Assembly (NCBI GenBank): GCA_035610365.1
Contig: CM069432.1
Coordinates: forward strand, 167,522,035-167,586,034
Reading direction: 5' to 3'
DNA length: 64,000 nt
Source: Aquatica leii
Lineage: Eukaryota; Arthropoda; Insecta; Coleoptera; Lampyridae
Of the stretch, positions 24,601-32,945 are shown piece by piece. The notes beneath the pieces were generated by a model. It did no database searches and was not told where the DNA came from. It saw only the letters and a program-made list of their open reading frames with translations. Position 1 is the first letter of the stretch. Each line of letters opens with the position of its first letter. The position numbers and the translations under genes were made by a program.

Positions 24601-26290
24601 ATTAGATTGGGACGAGTCAATTCCAATTAACTTGCATACCCAATGGTTACAGTTACGAAATGACTTACCTAACGTTAACAAATTATTTATTCCAAGATTA
24701 GTTATTTTACCTAATGCATCGAAGTTTGAAATTTACAGATTCTCGGATGCTTCTGAAAAGGGTTACGGGGCGTGCGTATTTATAAAATCAATTGAAAATA
24801 ACGGAACTTCTTGTACTAACCTAATCGCAGCCAAAGCTAAGATAGCACCCATCAGATGTGTGACTATGCCGCGTCTTGAATTATTAGCAGCAGTATTGCT
24901 AACCCAGTTAATGACAAAATTAGAAGGTGTACTTAAAACAAAATTTGACAAAAAAGTTTATTGGACCGACTCGACTATTGTTCTTAGTTGGAATAATTCT
25001 ATGCCAACAAGGTTTTCGACATTTGTAGCTAACAGAATTTCATACATTCAAAATCATTCAAACAGTACCTATTGGAGACATGTTTCTAGTCATGATAACC
25101 CCGCTGACATTGCTTCAAGAGGCACTTTACCTTCTACCTTAAAAAATCTACAATTGTGGTGGCATGGTCCCGAATGGTTAAATCAAAATGATCAGTTGTG
25201 GCCCAATAGTAAATTTAAAGTAAATGATTCTTTACCGGAATTAAAACGTTCTCAATTGGTGTACTTTATTTCTAAAGAATTATATTTTCCTATTGAAAAT
25301 TATTCTGACTTAAATAAATTGAAGCGTTTAGTAGCTTATATACTACGATTTAAAAATAATTGTCAAGCAAAGGAATCTAAACAGTTAGGATTACTATCAG
25401 GATCAGAATTATCAAACGCATTAAAGGTGTTAGTAAAAATTACACAATTAACTTACTTTTCGGATGATCATAATTTTCTTAAGAAAAATTTAAATCTTTC
25501 AAAAAATAGTTCGCTGTTATCTCTTAATGCATTCTTAGACAATGATGAAATAATAAGAGTAGGAGGAAGATTGCAGTTTTCAGAATTTTCCTTTGAAAAA
25601 AGACATCCTATGTTATTGCCAAAAGGCGCGCACTTAACGAAATTAATTTTTGAACATGAACATAAACGATTATTGCATGCAGGGCCTAATATGTTGTTAA
25701 GTCACGTAAGGCAATTTTTCTGGCCAATTTCTGGCAGAAACACAGCTAAGGCTGTAGTTCGTAATTGTATAAAGTGTTTTAGATTTAATCCAAAAGTTTC
25801 CAACCCGATTATGGGAAATTTACCGAAAAATAGAACCACAATTATGCCCCCTTTTTATACAGTAGGAATAGATTACGCCGGACCTTTACTAATTAAAGAT
25901 AGACAAGGAAGGGGTTGCAAAAAAATTAAGTGTTATTTAGCCTTGTTTATTTGTTTCACAACAAAATGTGTTCATTTGGAACCGGTTACGTCCCTTTCTA
26001 CAGATAGCTTTATCGCGGCTTTAAGAAGATTCGTCTCGCGAAGGGGAAAGCCGCTACACATATATAGTGACAATGGCACTAATTTTAAAGAGGCTAACAC
26101 TGAAATTCGGCAATTATACAAATTTTTAAATATAAATTCAAATGAATTGTCAAACAAAATTGAAAATGAAGGTATTAATTGGCATTTCATTCCCACGAAT
26201 TCGCCCCATATGGGAGGTTTATGGGAATCAAATATTAAAAGTGCCAAGTTCTATTTAAAAGGTCATGCAAAATTGCTCTCTAACATATGA
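21623..26290 (+). CDS. BEL-1 Gag-Pol polyprotein (1555 codons)
   Basis: One frame encodes, in order, these domains. Gag with the DUF1759-type domain (from LPKLDLPKFNG, residue ~124, to ~290). Three zinc motifs (CKLC...C ~336, CLNCLREGHFVQVC ~370, CRSCNRRHH ~388). Aspartic protease (LLDSGAQSNF ~470). Reverse transcriptase (VFDGSC ~749; YVDD ~872). RNase H (FSDASEKGYGA ~1040, WTDST ~1113, SHDNPADIASRG ~1155). Integrase with HHCC finger (HEHKRLLH ~1344, CIKC) and DDE core (GIDYAG ~1414, SDNGTNF ~1482, GGLWES ~1533). All catalytic residues I can check are present. This is the typical BEL/Pao order with Gag fused to Pol. The ATG at 21623 lies about 150 bp after the primer site; a second ATG six codons later is also possible. 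The frame closes early at 26290 because of an indel near 26258. A lab virus is unlikely: there is no envelope gene. Confidence 0.93.
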   Translation: MPNPKMSEDLKSLNYKRGAIKSQLTLFKKFVESINDLDINEIIVDNLKLKIVKITELFESYESVQSQIEEISDYDATCMTEREKTQNLYYETMDQAMIIISRLKEMLVNAVSNLPKTHTNSIRLPKLDLPKFNGKFINWLSFHDSFSRLVDENPELMPSQKLFYLKASLADEPLSVIANIETTDVNYPIAWAQLCERYNNKRRIINNHINEIINLLHVTKDCLINLRTLIDKLENHIQCLNTLGQNINSWDAILISLVLNKLDKTLIIRWETKLNSEFTSDQLPTYNYFKCFLNEQYAIMESISLRVKDAKGKHENKYFELKRTQNFASLTNQVKIKCKLCSDHHFISSCTTCLDLSPIKRIEKVKELKLCLNCLREGHFVQVCRSTTCRSCNRRHHTLLHVNLQNSVKTDTQTDTPTSITTEHRDASSDSIKPVNLSSLTHSIPYHVLLSTAKINVISTNGTLVTLRVLLDSGAQSNFITAKAQKLLNLSLQPSEINVIGINGKTLKIDHKVSLSIMSRVNDFKVSLECFVIPKIVNLLPQVLIDSSKLDIPPNIQLADDSFYKPGEIDMLIGASLFWKLIAIGQIHGDSGITYQKTKLGWLVVGEYKQIKSKSTTALLSLNKLHYDLQNYWKIDEIDIKQTVLTPEEIFCEQHFKDTTHRNSERRFVVKYPFKTSEERLGSSYDIAKTRFNNLENKFLKNKAFQLDYITVMNESINKNHMSLVNKEGNDFFLPHHPVYKDSTTTKIRIVFDGSCHLNDGLPINAIQGTGPTLQNDLFSIITRFRTHSYVLTADIFQMYKQIEINPVQRKFQKILWRDSTDIPLQIYELNTVTFGMTSAPYLAIRCLFELAKLNESMYPREADIIKSDFYVDDILTGCSTIKGLTKIKENLKLILSQGKFKLHKFKSNVPILNDELQTDDMQIPNYNSKTLGVYWNNNLDTISYKFTSMNKHDRVTKRIILSEISQLFDPIGLLAPIFVIPKIILQELWKLKLDWDESIPINLHTQWLQLRNDLPNVNKLFIPRLVILPNASKFEIYRFSDASEKGYGACVFIKSIENNGTSCTNLIAAKAKIAPIRCVTMPRLELLAAVLLTQLMTKLEGVLKTKFDKKVYWTDSTIVLSWNNSMPTRFSTFVANRISYIQNHSNSTYWRHVSSHDNPADIASRGTLPSTLKNLQLWWHGPEWLNQNDQLWPNSKFKVNDSLPELKRSQLVYFISKELYFPIENYSDLNKLKRLVAYILRFKNNCQAKESKQLGLLSGSELSNALKVLVKITQLTYFSDDHNFLKKNLNLSKNSSLLSLNAFLDNDEIIRVGGRLQFSEFSFEKRHPMLLPKGAHLTKLIFEHEHKRLLHAGPNMLLSHVRQFFWPISGRNTAKAVVRNCIKCFRFNPKVSNPIMGNLPKNRTTIMPPFYTVGIDYAGPLLIKDRQGRGCKKIKCYLALFICFTTKCVHLEPVTSLSTDSFIAALRRFVSRRGKPLHIYSDNGTNFKEANTEIRQLYKFLNINSNELSNKIENEGINWHFIPTNSPHMGGLWESNIKSAKFYLKGHAKLLSNI

Positions 26291-26780
26291 AGATATGTGC
26301 ACTGTTTTAAGTCAAATTGAGGGCATTTTAAATTCTCGTCCTTTAACCCCTCTTTCCTCTGACCCAAACGACTTACAGGCCTTAACACCCGCTCATTTTT
26401 TAATTGGCCGCACGTTTACTAATTTGGCTGATCCAGGTGTAACTGACATTCCCGTAACCAGATTGAGTCGATTTCAACATCTCCAGCAGCTAACTCAACA
26501 TTTTTGGAATCGCTGGCAGAAAGAATATATATCTGGGTTACAGCAAAGATTTAAATGGAAGAAAAATCACAAAAACATCGAAGTTGGAACCCTAGTTCTG
26601 ATTAAAGAAGACAACTTACCACCAGGAAGTTGGCGACTAGGAAGAATTCATGCAGTTCATCCCGGCGAAGACGGTGTTGTGCGTGTTGTGACCGTAAAGT
26701 GCAATTCTGGGCTTTTAAAACGGTCAGTTGTTAAAATTTGCGAACTTCCGCTTGAAGAAAACGTAAAAGGCAACATTTAG
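26265..26780 (+). CDS. BEL-1 Pol C-terminus (integrase end and DUF5641), out of frame
   Basis: This frame is the continuation of the integrase after the break. LTYEDMCTVLSQIEGILNSR and LTPAHFLIGR match the same part of BEL-2. FWNRWQKEYISGLQQRFKW and GSWRLGRIHAVHPGEDGVVR form the DUF5641 tail found after BEL/Pao integrases. The ATG at 26265 is not a genuine start. The true protein would enter from the upstream frame across AAAAGG near 26254-26260, so this is one protein split by an indel. Comparison with BEL-2 suggests two bases lost rather than one gained. Confidence 0.9.
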   Translation: MQNCSLTYEDMCTVLSQIEGILNSRPLTPLSSDPNDLQALTPAHFLIGRTFTNLADPGVTDIPVTRLSRFQHLQQLTQHFWNRWQKEYISGLQQRFKWKKNHKNIEVGTLVLIKEDNLPPGSWRLGRIHAVHPGEDGVVRVVTVKCNSGLLKRSVVKICELPLEENVKGNI

Positions 26781-26939
26781 AATTAAGTAAAATTGTATAA
26801 AAATGGAAAAGAAGCATTTTTTGTTTATTTAATGTTTTCATGATTATATTTACTTTGTTGTTTTTGTGCAGAAGCACTCACTTTTAATTAATTAATGAAT
26901 TTTCTTTAAATATTTAGAAATATTTCAAGGTGGGGAGTA

Positions 26940-27139
26940 TGAATGAATTTATTTTGTTATTAGTATGGTATGCAACCAACCGTGCACTGCGTGCGCGTAT
27001 ATGACATGTAGGAAGTGGGGAACTAGAATTTCCACAATATAAAAATATATTAAAGCTGAGTATAGAATGGTAACAACGCTCAAAGGCAAATAAAACGAAA
27101 TAATTAAAATTTAAGCAAGTTTATTTCCACCCCTTAACA
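26940..27139 (+). repeat. BEL-1 3' LTR
   Basis: 200 bp, TGAATGAATT...CCTTAACA, following the purine tract. Followed by target duplication CCTGT at 27140-27144. Confidence 0.95.
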
Positions 27140-27144
27140 CCTGT

Positions 27145-27387
27145 CTTTTCCTTAAAAATTTGTTTAAACAATTTAATGTTTCTATTTCTTTTTCTACGAA
27201 TAATAATTTAAAATCTTATATTGCTAATAATAAAGATCCTATTTCTCCTTTAGATAAATCTGGTGATTACAAAATTTTTTGTTCCACTTGTAATTCTTCT
27301 TATTTTATTAATAGAAATTTAATTAAATTATATAAGACCCGTTATAGCCAAAAGCTTAGCAAATACTACTTCAAGTTAAACTACTGA
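27145..27387 (+). pseudogene. PLE-1, region between RT and GIY-YIG, downstream of BEL-1
   Basis: CLFLKNLFKQFNVSISFSTN continues the Penelope-like protein cut at 21269. SYIANNKDPISPLDKSGDYK (about 27217-27276) and CSTCNSSYF match the approach to the GIY-YIG endonuclease, but the GIY and YIG residues themselves are changed (GDYKIFC, SYFINR). The frame closes at 27387. Together with 20650-21269 this is one element carrying the BEL-1 insertion. Confidence 0.75.
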
Positions 27388-27399
27388 TACCAAAACTTT

Positions 27400-27770
27400 A
27401 CCTTGTACACGTAGTCATCGGTAGAATCACCGACGAAAACAATATCCGAACAGCAAAGTTGCAATTTTATGACACCATTCAATGTATTTGTATTGTATGG
27501 CCGCGTTCAGTCCAACTAAATTTCACGATAAGGTAACTAAATGTGAGCTCCAGTGTTACAAATGCAAAGAACCCCATCGCGCAAATATTGTCTAAAACTA
27601 AAATTTGAGTATTACGGTTGCAAACATCTGGGGCATGTACAAAGTAACTGTTCTTTCAAAGATATTACAAATGTAATATTTATAAAACATAGATCATTAA
27701 TGAATCTACCAAAAATTCTTAAATCATGTCTGTGATGCTAAAGAAAAAAGAATTCGTACTATGATAAAAA
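27400..27770 (+). pseudogene. Gag-like zinc-knuckle fragment
   Basis: RITDENNIRTAKLQFYDTI (about 27419-27477), LQCYKCKEPHRANIV (about 27551-27593) and, in the 60-codon frame 27553-27735, YGCKHLGHVQSNC look like the C-terminal zinc-knuckle region of a non-LTR (Jockey-type) Gag protein. The first Cys of the second knuckle is Tyr and a stop separates the two knuckles. No RT follows, so this is an isolated remnant. Assignment to a LINE rather than an LTR element is a guess. Confidence 0.35.
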
Positions 27771-27786
27771 TGTCTTCCGGGTTTGG

Positions 27787-27850
27787 ACGCTGTCTTTGTT
27801 GTTGTAACCAAAGTTTCGCCCACTTTAGTAAGGGGCTTCATCAGGGCGTG
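27787..27850 (-). ncRNA. Hammerhead-ribozyme-like motif in PLE-3
   Basis: Read on the minus strand: core CTGATGA (27844-27838), stem II GCCC (27836-27833) pairing with GGGC (27121 bases on: 27821-27818 read downward), then GAAA (27817-27814). Stem III is CTTTG (27813-27809) pairing with CAAAG (27798-27794) around a 10-base loop. Stem I pairs GCCC-side ACGC (27849-27846) with GCGT (27790-27787). Hammerhead ribozymes of this open stem I type are known in the terminal repeats of Penelope-like elements. Two departures suggest decay: an unpaired A after CTGATGA, and A instead of U just before the cleavage position (GAC rather than GUC). Probably inactive now. Confidence 0.6.
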
Positions 27851-28500
27851 AGATAAATCGCAAAACTCAAACAAGCAACCAAAATCTAACTAAGAACTTC
27901 TAAAAGTTAGGTTATCAACTTGTGAAACAAGCCATAATCTAAACTCTGAAAAGGTAAGAAAGAAAACGATAACTTGAAAAAGCAAACGAGCATCTAACAG
28001 TGACTTAAAAAAAATAGTCTCCGTATGTAAAGGAGAGGTTAAGCTCGACTCTGATTGGGTTACGGTTGCTAAGGGGCATATTTTCGACAAATGACTAATG
28101 ACCGGGAACCAAAGAGGCTTGAAACCATGATCGCGATTGAAGTTATTGAGATGTGTGATGATTTCTATGCTCTCTCAGAATTTCCTGTTGAAAAAGAATG
28201 GAGATTTGGAAATCAACGAAACATTATCAAAATCGATCTTGTGACCTGTAGTAAAATGATGTTCAGCAACCGCAGACTTGGAAATATACCGTTTCCTTAT
28301 ACAATGATCATGTTTTGAAATGAACCACCTTGAGATGAAAGTGTAGGAAATTTGTCTTTGGGAGAAGGTAGAATCTGAGAGATTTTGCCTGGCGAGTTGA
28401 ATATGGGTTTAATACCATTCTTACAAAGAAGTTTCCCTATTTGATCTGTAACCTTGTGAATGTAGGGTAAATACATCCTACACCGTGCTAGTCTAGCGTT
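27851..28500 (-). pseudogene. Penelope-like element PLE-3, C-terminal part with GIY-YIG deleted
   Basis: On the minus strand LPYIHKVTDQIGKLLCKNGI and SPGKISQILPSPKDK (about 28470-28330) are the linker before the GIY-YIG endonuclease of PLEs. About 20 codons later, KSAVAEHHFTTGHKIDFDN (about 28281-28225) is the block that normally follows GIY-YIG. The endonuclease core between them is absent, so this copy has an internal deletion. The tail ESIEIITHLNNFNRD and PLWFPVI matches PLE C-termini. The element then runs into the hammerhead-like motif. The frame changes several times. Confidence 0.75.
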
Positions 28501-28860
28501 GATACGCGAACGGATTAAGCAAACTAGGCGAGAATTAGACACTATTTCGAAACAACTCTTTTATCTTCATCTTGAGTTGGCCAACACTCTATCACTGGAT
28601 GATTGGAAACTCTTCGACAACATTACTTACCAGCAGTCTGATACCACTCTACGACTAACCACTAAAGGTCATGTCAAAAAGTTTCAATTATTGGAATCCA
28701 AGAATCCTAAAGTTTCATCGATTACTAACTCCTTAAAGACGGTTTTGAATTTATCTAGTTTGGTCATCACCCCAGAACAGGATTTTATCAAATTCCTTGT
28801 TTATATGGTTTAGTCTACATTGATGAAACCATAAGAAACACATAAAACAGACTTAATAAT
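28499..28860 (+). pseudogene. Penelope-like element N-terminal part, plus strand (PLE-4)
   Basis: IKQTRRELDTISKQLFYLHL (about 28511-28570) and the following LANTLSLDDWKLFDNITY match the N-terminal helical region of PLE proteins. KTVLNLSSLVITPEQDFIKF near the end resembles the block just before the RT. The 104-codon frame (28499-28813) stops before any RT motif. It begins where the minus-strand PLE-3 piece begins, so the two fragments are joined head to head. Confidence 0.65.
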
Positions 28861-29119
28861 TTTTCCAAAAATAACTTTTTCTAGAACAACGTGTGACTGT
28901 GAATTTGTTAAACAGCGAACTTAAACATAAACCTGTTTTGTTAAGTAATCGCATGAAATTGGCGTATGGCCCTTATAAGGAATAAATTTCATTACATAAA
29001 AAATCTAAAGTTATCATTTCCATGTGAAGTAGTTTTTATGGATGAAATATAAATTAGATATAAGTAGTAAAATTTTAAAAAATGGATTGTGGAACGATTA
29101 CTTAATAATTAACAAAAAA

Positions 29120-29612
29120 AACATCAATTATAGTGTTTGATAATGCATCATATAATTCTATGTTACTAGAATGAAATGCTTTCGTCAAGTTGGAACAAAT
29201 CTGACTTAACTTCTTGGCTAAACAAAAATAATATCTCGTATGACGCTAACATGTTCAAAAGTAAATTACTTGCCATAGCTAAACAGTACAAGTTCAAAAG
29301 TAAATTACTTGCCATAGCTAAACAGTACAAGAAAAAAAACATGAAGTGAACGAACTGTTACAACCACATGGACATGAAGTGCTACGACTACCACCATACT
29401 ATTATGAGTTTAATGCAATCAAATTGATATGGGCCTGTACAAAGTCATATTACAATAAACACATTGGTAAGGACGGGTATGAAGATGAAAAAGTATTTTC
29501 AATGTGGAACAAAGCACTACAACAGTGTACTTCTGAAGTATGGGAAAAGTGCGTGATTTATACAGAAAAACTAATAGAATTAAGAGTGGTACAGCTGAGA
29601 ATAGTATATTAA
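29120..29612 (+). pseudogene. IS630/Tc1-mariner-superfamily transposase fragment
   Basis: VFDNASYNSMLLE (about 29129-29167) is the second catalytic Asp block. The 88-codon frame 29346-29612 gives NELLQPHGHEVLRLPPYYYE and then FNAIKLIWACTKSYY, where the family has a NPIELIWA-type box. The third catalytic acidic residue is Lys here. WNKALQQCTSEVWEKCVIYT is the usual C-terminal helix. The N-terminal half is missing or unreadable, a stop separates the two blocks, and a 39-bp tandem duplication lies between them. Inactive. Confidence 0.75.
29253..29330. repeat. Perfect tandem duplication, 2 x 39 bp
   Basis: Unit GTTCAAAAGTAAATTACTTG... occurs at 29253-29291 and 29292-29330 without a difference. 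It lies between the two coding blocks of the decayed transposase, so it arose after, or along with, inactivation. Confidence 0.9.
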
Positions 29613-29744
29613 AACACAAGTTACAGAATGAACGCGCTTGAATCACGAGTCTGAGTTTCATACACGAGCCGCGCAGCGGCGAATTTAGGAAGCGGTAGCG
29701 TGATTGAAACGTAATCTAAGACGTGTGTTTTATACTATTTTCTC
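29597..29744. repeat. Foldback element of about 148 bp (MITE-like)
   Basis: The left arm starts GAGAATAGTATATTAAAACACA. The right arm read as reverse complement starts GAGAAAATAGTATAAAACAC. Pairing continues with gaps to the inner AATCACG / CGTGATT (about 29640 and 29700). The centre holds a GC-rich CCGCGCAGCGGCG. It starts within the last codons of the transposase fragment, so it either inserted there or is the end of that element. Confidence 0.6.
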
Positions 29745-32700
29745 TATTTTGATACAATAATTAATATTTTTCGTACAATTTTAATTTTAAAACAACATTG
29801 GGAAACTTTAATAATTTATTGAATTGGCAACACTTACACTTTGACATATTGAAATTTATGTGTTAACCTAAAATCTCATACGAAATTATCTCTTTATACT
29901 TTTATAAGTAAATACATAACTTTGAATTAATAAAACGTCTTTATTTTATCTTGGCAGCATAATTTGAATTTCAATTGTTAAATTCCAATAATTTTGATTT
30001 CTTTTTCATGTCAACTTACGATGCGGAGATACCAACTTTGAAAAAACTAACATTAATAAAATTTGTGCAAGAATTTGCTTATTCTTCTACGGATTTAAGT
30101 GTAAGAATCGCTAATTCTCATGTTGAAATAGAGAAAAGTTATTAGAGATTACAGTAGAACCTTTAATAATTAATGTTAGTTTAAATGATGATTAAAATAC
30201 ATTAGGTTTATAGTATTTTTAAAACTGAACATTTTTTTTAAACCAATTGTTACTCTAGACGTTGTTCATTTCGTTGTTTTATGTATCAAAATTATGTTTT
30301 GTAATCTGTATTATGCATAATTTGACTGTGTTTAAACGTTTTTGTATTTTAAATTCCTTTTATAAATGATATGATTTCACAAAAATGTAGTGACCACATA
30401 TGTTAAATCTAAATTTAATAAGTATAATTAATCGAACAAACAAATTGCACTCGTATTCAATCATATTTATTTCAATCTTTGTAACTTCAAATTAAGCGAA
30501 AATTAATTTTGAAGATTAAAAGTGTTGTGGCAGCAAAATCAAAATTCTTATAAGTACCAACTAACTCTGATAGAAAACACTGAATGTTTAACACTTAATT
30601 TGACTAGTGCGTTAATCATATGAATACGATGATGAAGTAGGGATCTTGTCTTACGGCAAGGACTTTACAAGCATTTTCAAAAATCTAGTCTACTTGAAGT
30701 TCGACCTCATGAGTCGCCACTGGCTTTACAATACCATATGCCATATTCTATTAAAACAAATAATTATTTATTTTTACATTAATGTGAAGCCGATAGATTG
30801 TGTTATTAGTGAAAATGATTTAAGTAACGATTGGTAATTTATTTATATTTGTCCAGGTATAGGTACAACAATTTTTTCTAAGTTTAAATTATCGTCATAA
30901 ATTATTATTAAAACGTCATTTAGTTATAATAGTAAAATAAATACAAAACGTTAATATTATATAAAATTGTGTTAAACCTTATAATTCGAATTAAATCTTT
31001 TTACTCCATCTGACGAAATTCTAATTAATTATTTTTATTCTCTGAAAAAGTCCTTGAACTTATTTATGTTGTACATATTTTGCTAATTGTAATATTCTGT
31101 GCTGTAAGTCAAAAACAATATTTTTTATGTTAATTTTATTAATATTCTTTTTTAAATATACATAAATACGTTACGCAATATGTAAATATTATACTTTCTT
31201 TAAAATAAAATGAATAGTATAATAAATTTCTAAACTTAGGAAGTAAAGAAAACAAGAACTAAAAGCTACATTTACTATATGTTTAATTCACTTAAGCAAC
31301 AAAACACATTTTGTAGTTATCACGTTTTTTGTTAATATGTTTGTTAAGTCTTATAAAGACAAAAATATTTAAACATTAATGTAATCATTTTTTTAACAAT
31401 TATTTTTCAGAAAAATATCACATTTTTAACTTTGCATATATGTGTATAATAGAGACTTTCGTAATATTCCTTTTCATTTTGTTGAAATGTTCTACTCACT
31501 TTAGTTTTATGTGTAGAAAGAAATATTGAGCAAAGTAAAGGTTATTCACCGTAAAAAGGTTGCTACTAGTTCCGTATTAAAAAAGGATTTAGTGCGTTAA
31601 ATAACCCTTCTGGATATTTACTTTGAGAAAAGATAAAAATTACGAAGAGGCAAATTCACTTGTGAAATAGAAATTTGACAGATTCGCATCTTGTTAAATG
31701 TTGATTCTATTTAGTTCTATTCAATTTGTTCAATAAAAGTAAAATCACATTCTACAAATTCTACATTTTGTACGTAAGAAAATTTAACTCGTTAAGACAG
31801 AATGAAAAATTTAAATAAATTTCTTTTTGAGATTTTGAATTTCTTTTTAAAGGAAAACATATGTCGTGCGCTTTACAATATCAGTTGGCTAAGATTTTTT
31901 GCAGATTTGCTTTCATTTGGTATTCAAATGTAAAATTTCTATTTGAATTCTATCAACAAATTTGCACATTAAATGAATCTGTATGCTTGTACTATATTTG
32001 TAATAAATAATGCTATGTTATGTATTATGTGTATTGATTTATTACTACAGAGTAATAGACGTTAGAAGACAATCTAAACAAAATTGTCAAATATAACATC
32101 GCGAATAAAATTGTCTATAAGTAATTATTATGAATTTGATCCTAAAAAATATGTAATCAGTTTAGAAAAAGGTACAATTTAATAATGTAAATAAATTTTA
32201 AATATACTTGCTTAAATTTAAAAAAAAAATTACAAAATTTGAAGTTGAACTTTGACTCTTTGATCACGCTGAAAAAATTTTCACATATATACTTAAGATT
32301 GCTTCAATTTTTAAAATACGTTTTACTTTATTTATTTATTATATGTTTGATGTGACTACTAAAATACACGTTACTCAATTGTTTTGTTCACTTTTTTCTT
32401 GAGTTGCAATATTTTTTTAATAATAATTAGTTTTTGACGTTTAATAAATTATGTTTTTATTTTCCATTTGAATCGAATTATTGTAATATAAACAACATTG
32501 CAATAAAATCTATGATAATAATGACGAAGTTTTTGATTTCACGGTATAAATGAGTCCTTTCTGATAAAATAATTTGACTACGTACTATTAAACTTACTTA
32601 AATATACGTACCAAAACTTGTTTTCATGAGGTAGACTAGGGATGGCAAACGTTTTCATGTCTATGTGCTAATTTTTTAAATGAATTTGGAGTGCTGACTT

Positions 32701-32761
32701 GCAAGGTGAAATAATATAACCATTTTGGCTTGAGCGGATATTAAGGGTAAATAATATAATA
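29745..32761. other. AT-rich stretch, no gene recognised
   Basis: Only short open frames, for example 30646-30837 (63 codons), without known motifs. A sequence near 32637 (CTAGGGATGGCAAACG) resembles one end of a hAT-type element, but no matching end was found. Confidence 0.45.
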
Positions 32762-32945
32762 TGTAGTGTTACATAAACTTTTTGTAGAATTTTAATTGTT
32801 TTATTTTAAGTTTTACAGTACTTTTATATTATACATATATGCAACTCATATGGATGTTGATGTTGCTATATCTTATGGGTAATTCCACCACTTAATAATG
32901 AAAATTATTTAAATGCACAGTAAAAGTAAAATAAACAATTCAACA
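32762..32945 (-). repeat. 3' LTR of the old minus-strand BEL copy
   Basis: The reverse complement starts TGTTGAATTGTTTATTTTAC and contains TACCCATAAGATATAGC and TACTGTAAAACTTAAAATAA. It aligns end to end with the 181-bp BEL-2 LTR, with many substitutions. It is the older element's LTR, in opposite orientation to BEL-2. Confidence 0.8.

Larger units (their letters stand above)
21270..27139 (+). mobile_element. BEL-1: nearly intact BEL/Pao LTR retrotransposon
   Basis: Two 200-bp LTRs (21270-21469 and 26940-27139) bracket a primer site, one long Gag-Pol frame and a short C-terminal frame. The 5-bp target duplication CCTGT flanks it (21265-21269 and 27140-27144). It sits inside PLE-1, whose reading continues on the far side. 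A purine-rich tract AAGGTGGGGAGTA (about 26927-26939) precedes the 3' LTR. The LTRs differ at one position (A at 21427, G at 27097), so insertion was recent. The only visible break in coding is one frameshift near 26258. BEL-2, 7 kb downstream, is a different family in the same clade. Confidence 0.95.

Noticed and set aside
32637-32655. hAT-like end CTAGGGATGGCAAACG
   Set aside because: Same reason; similarity is short and the other end is not visible.
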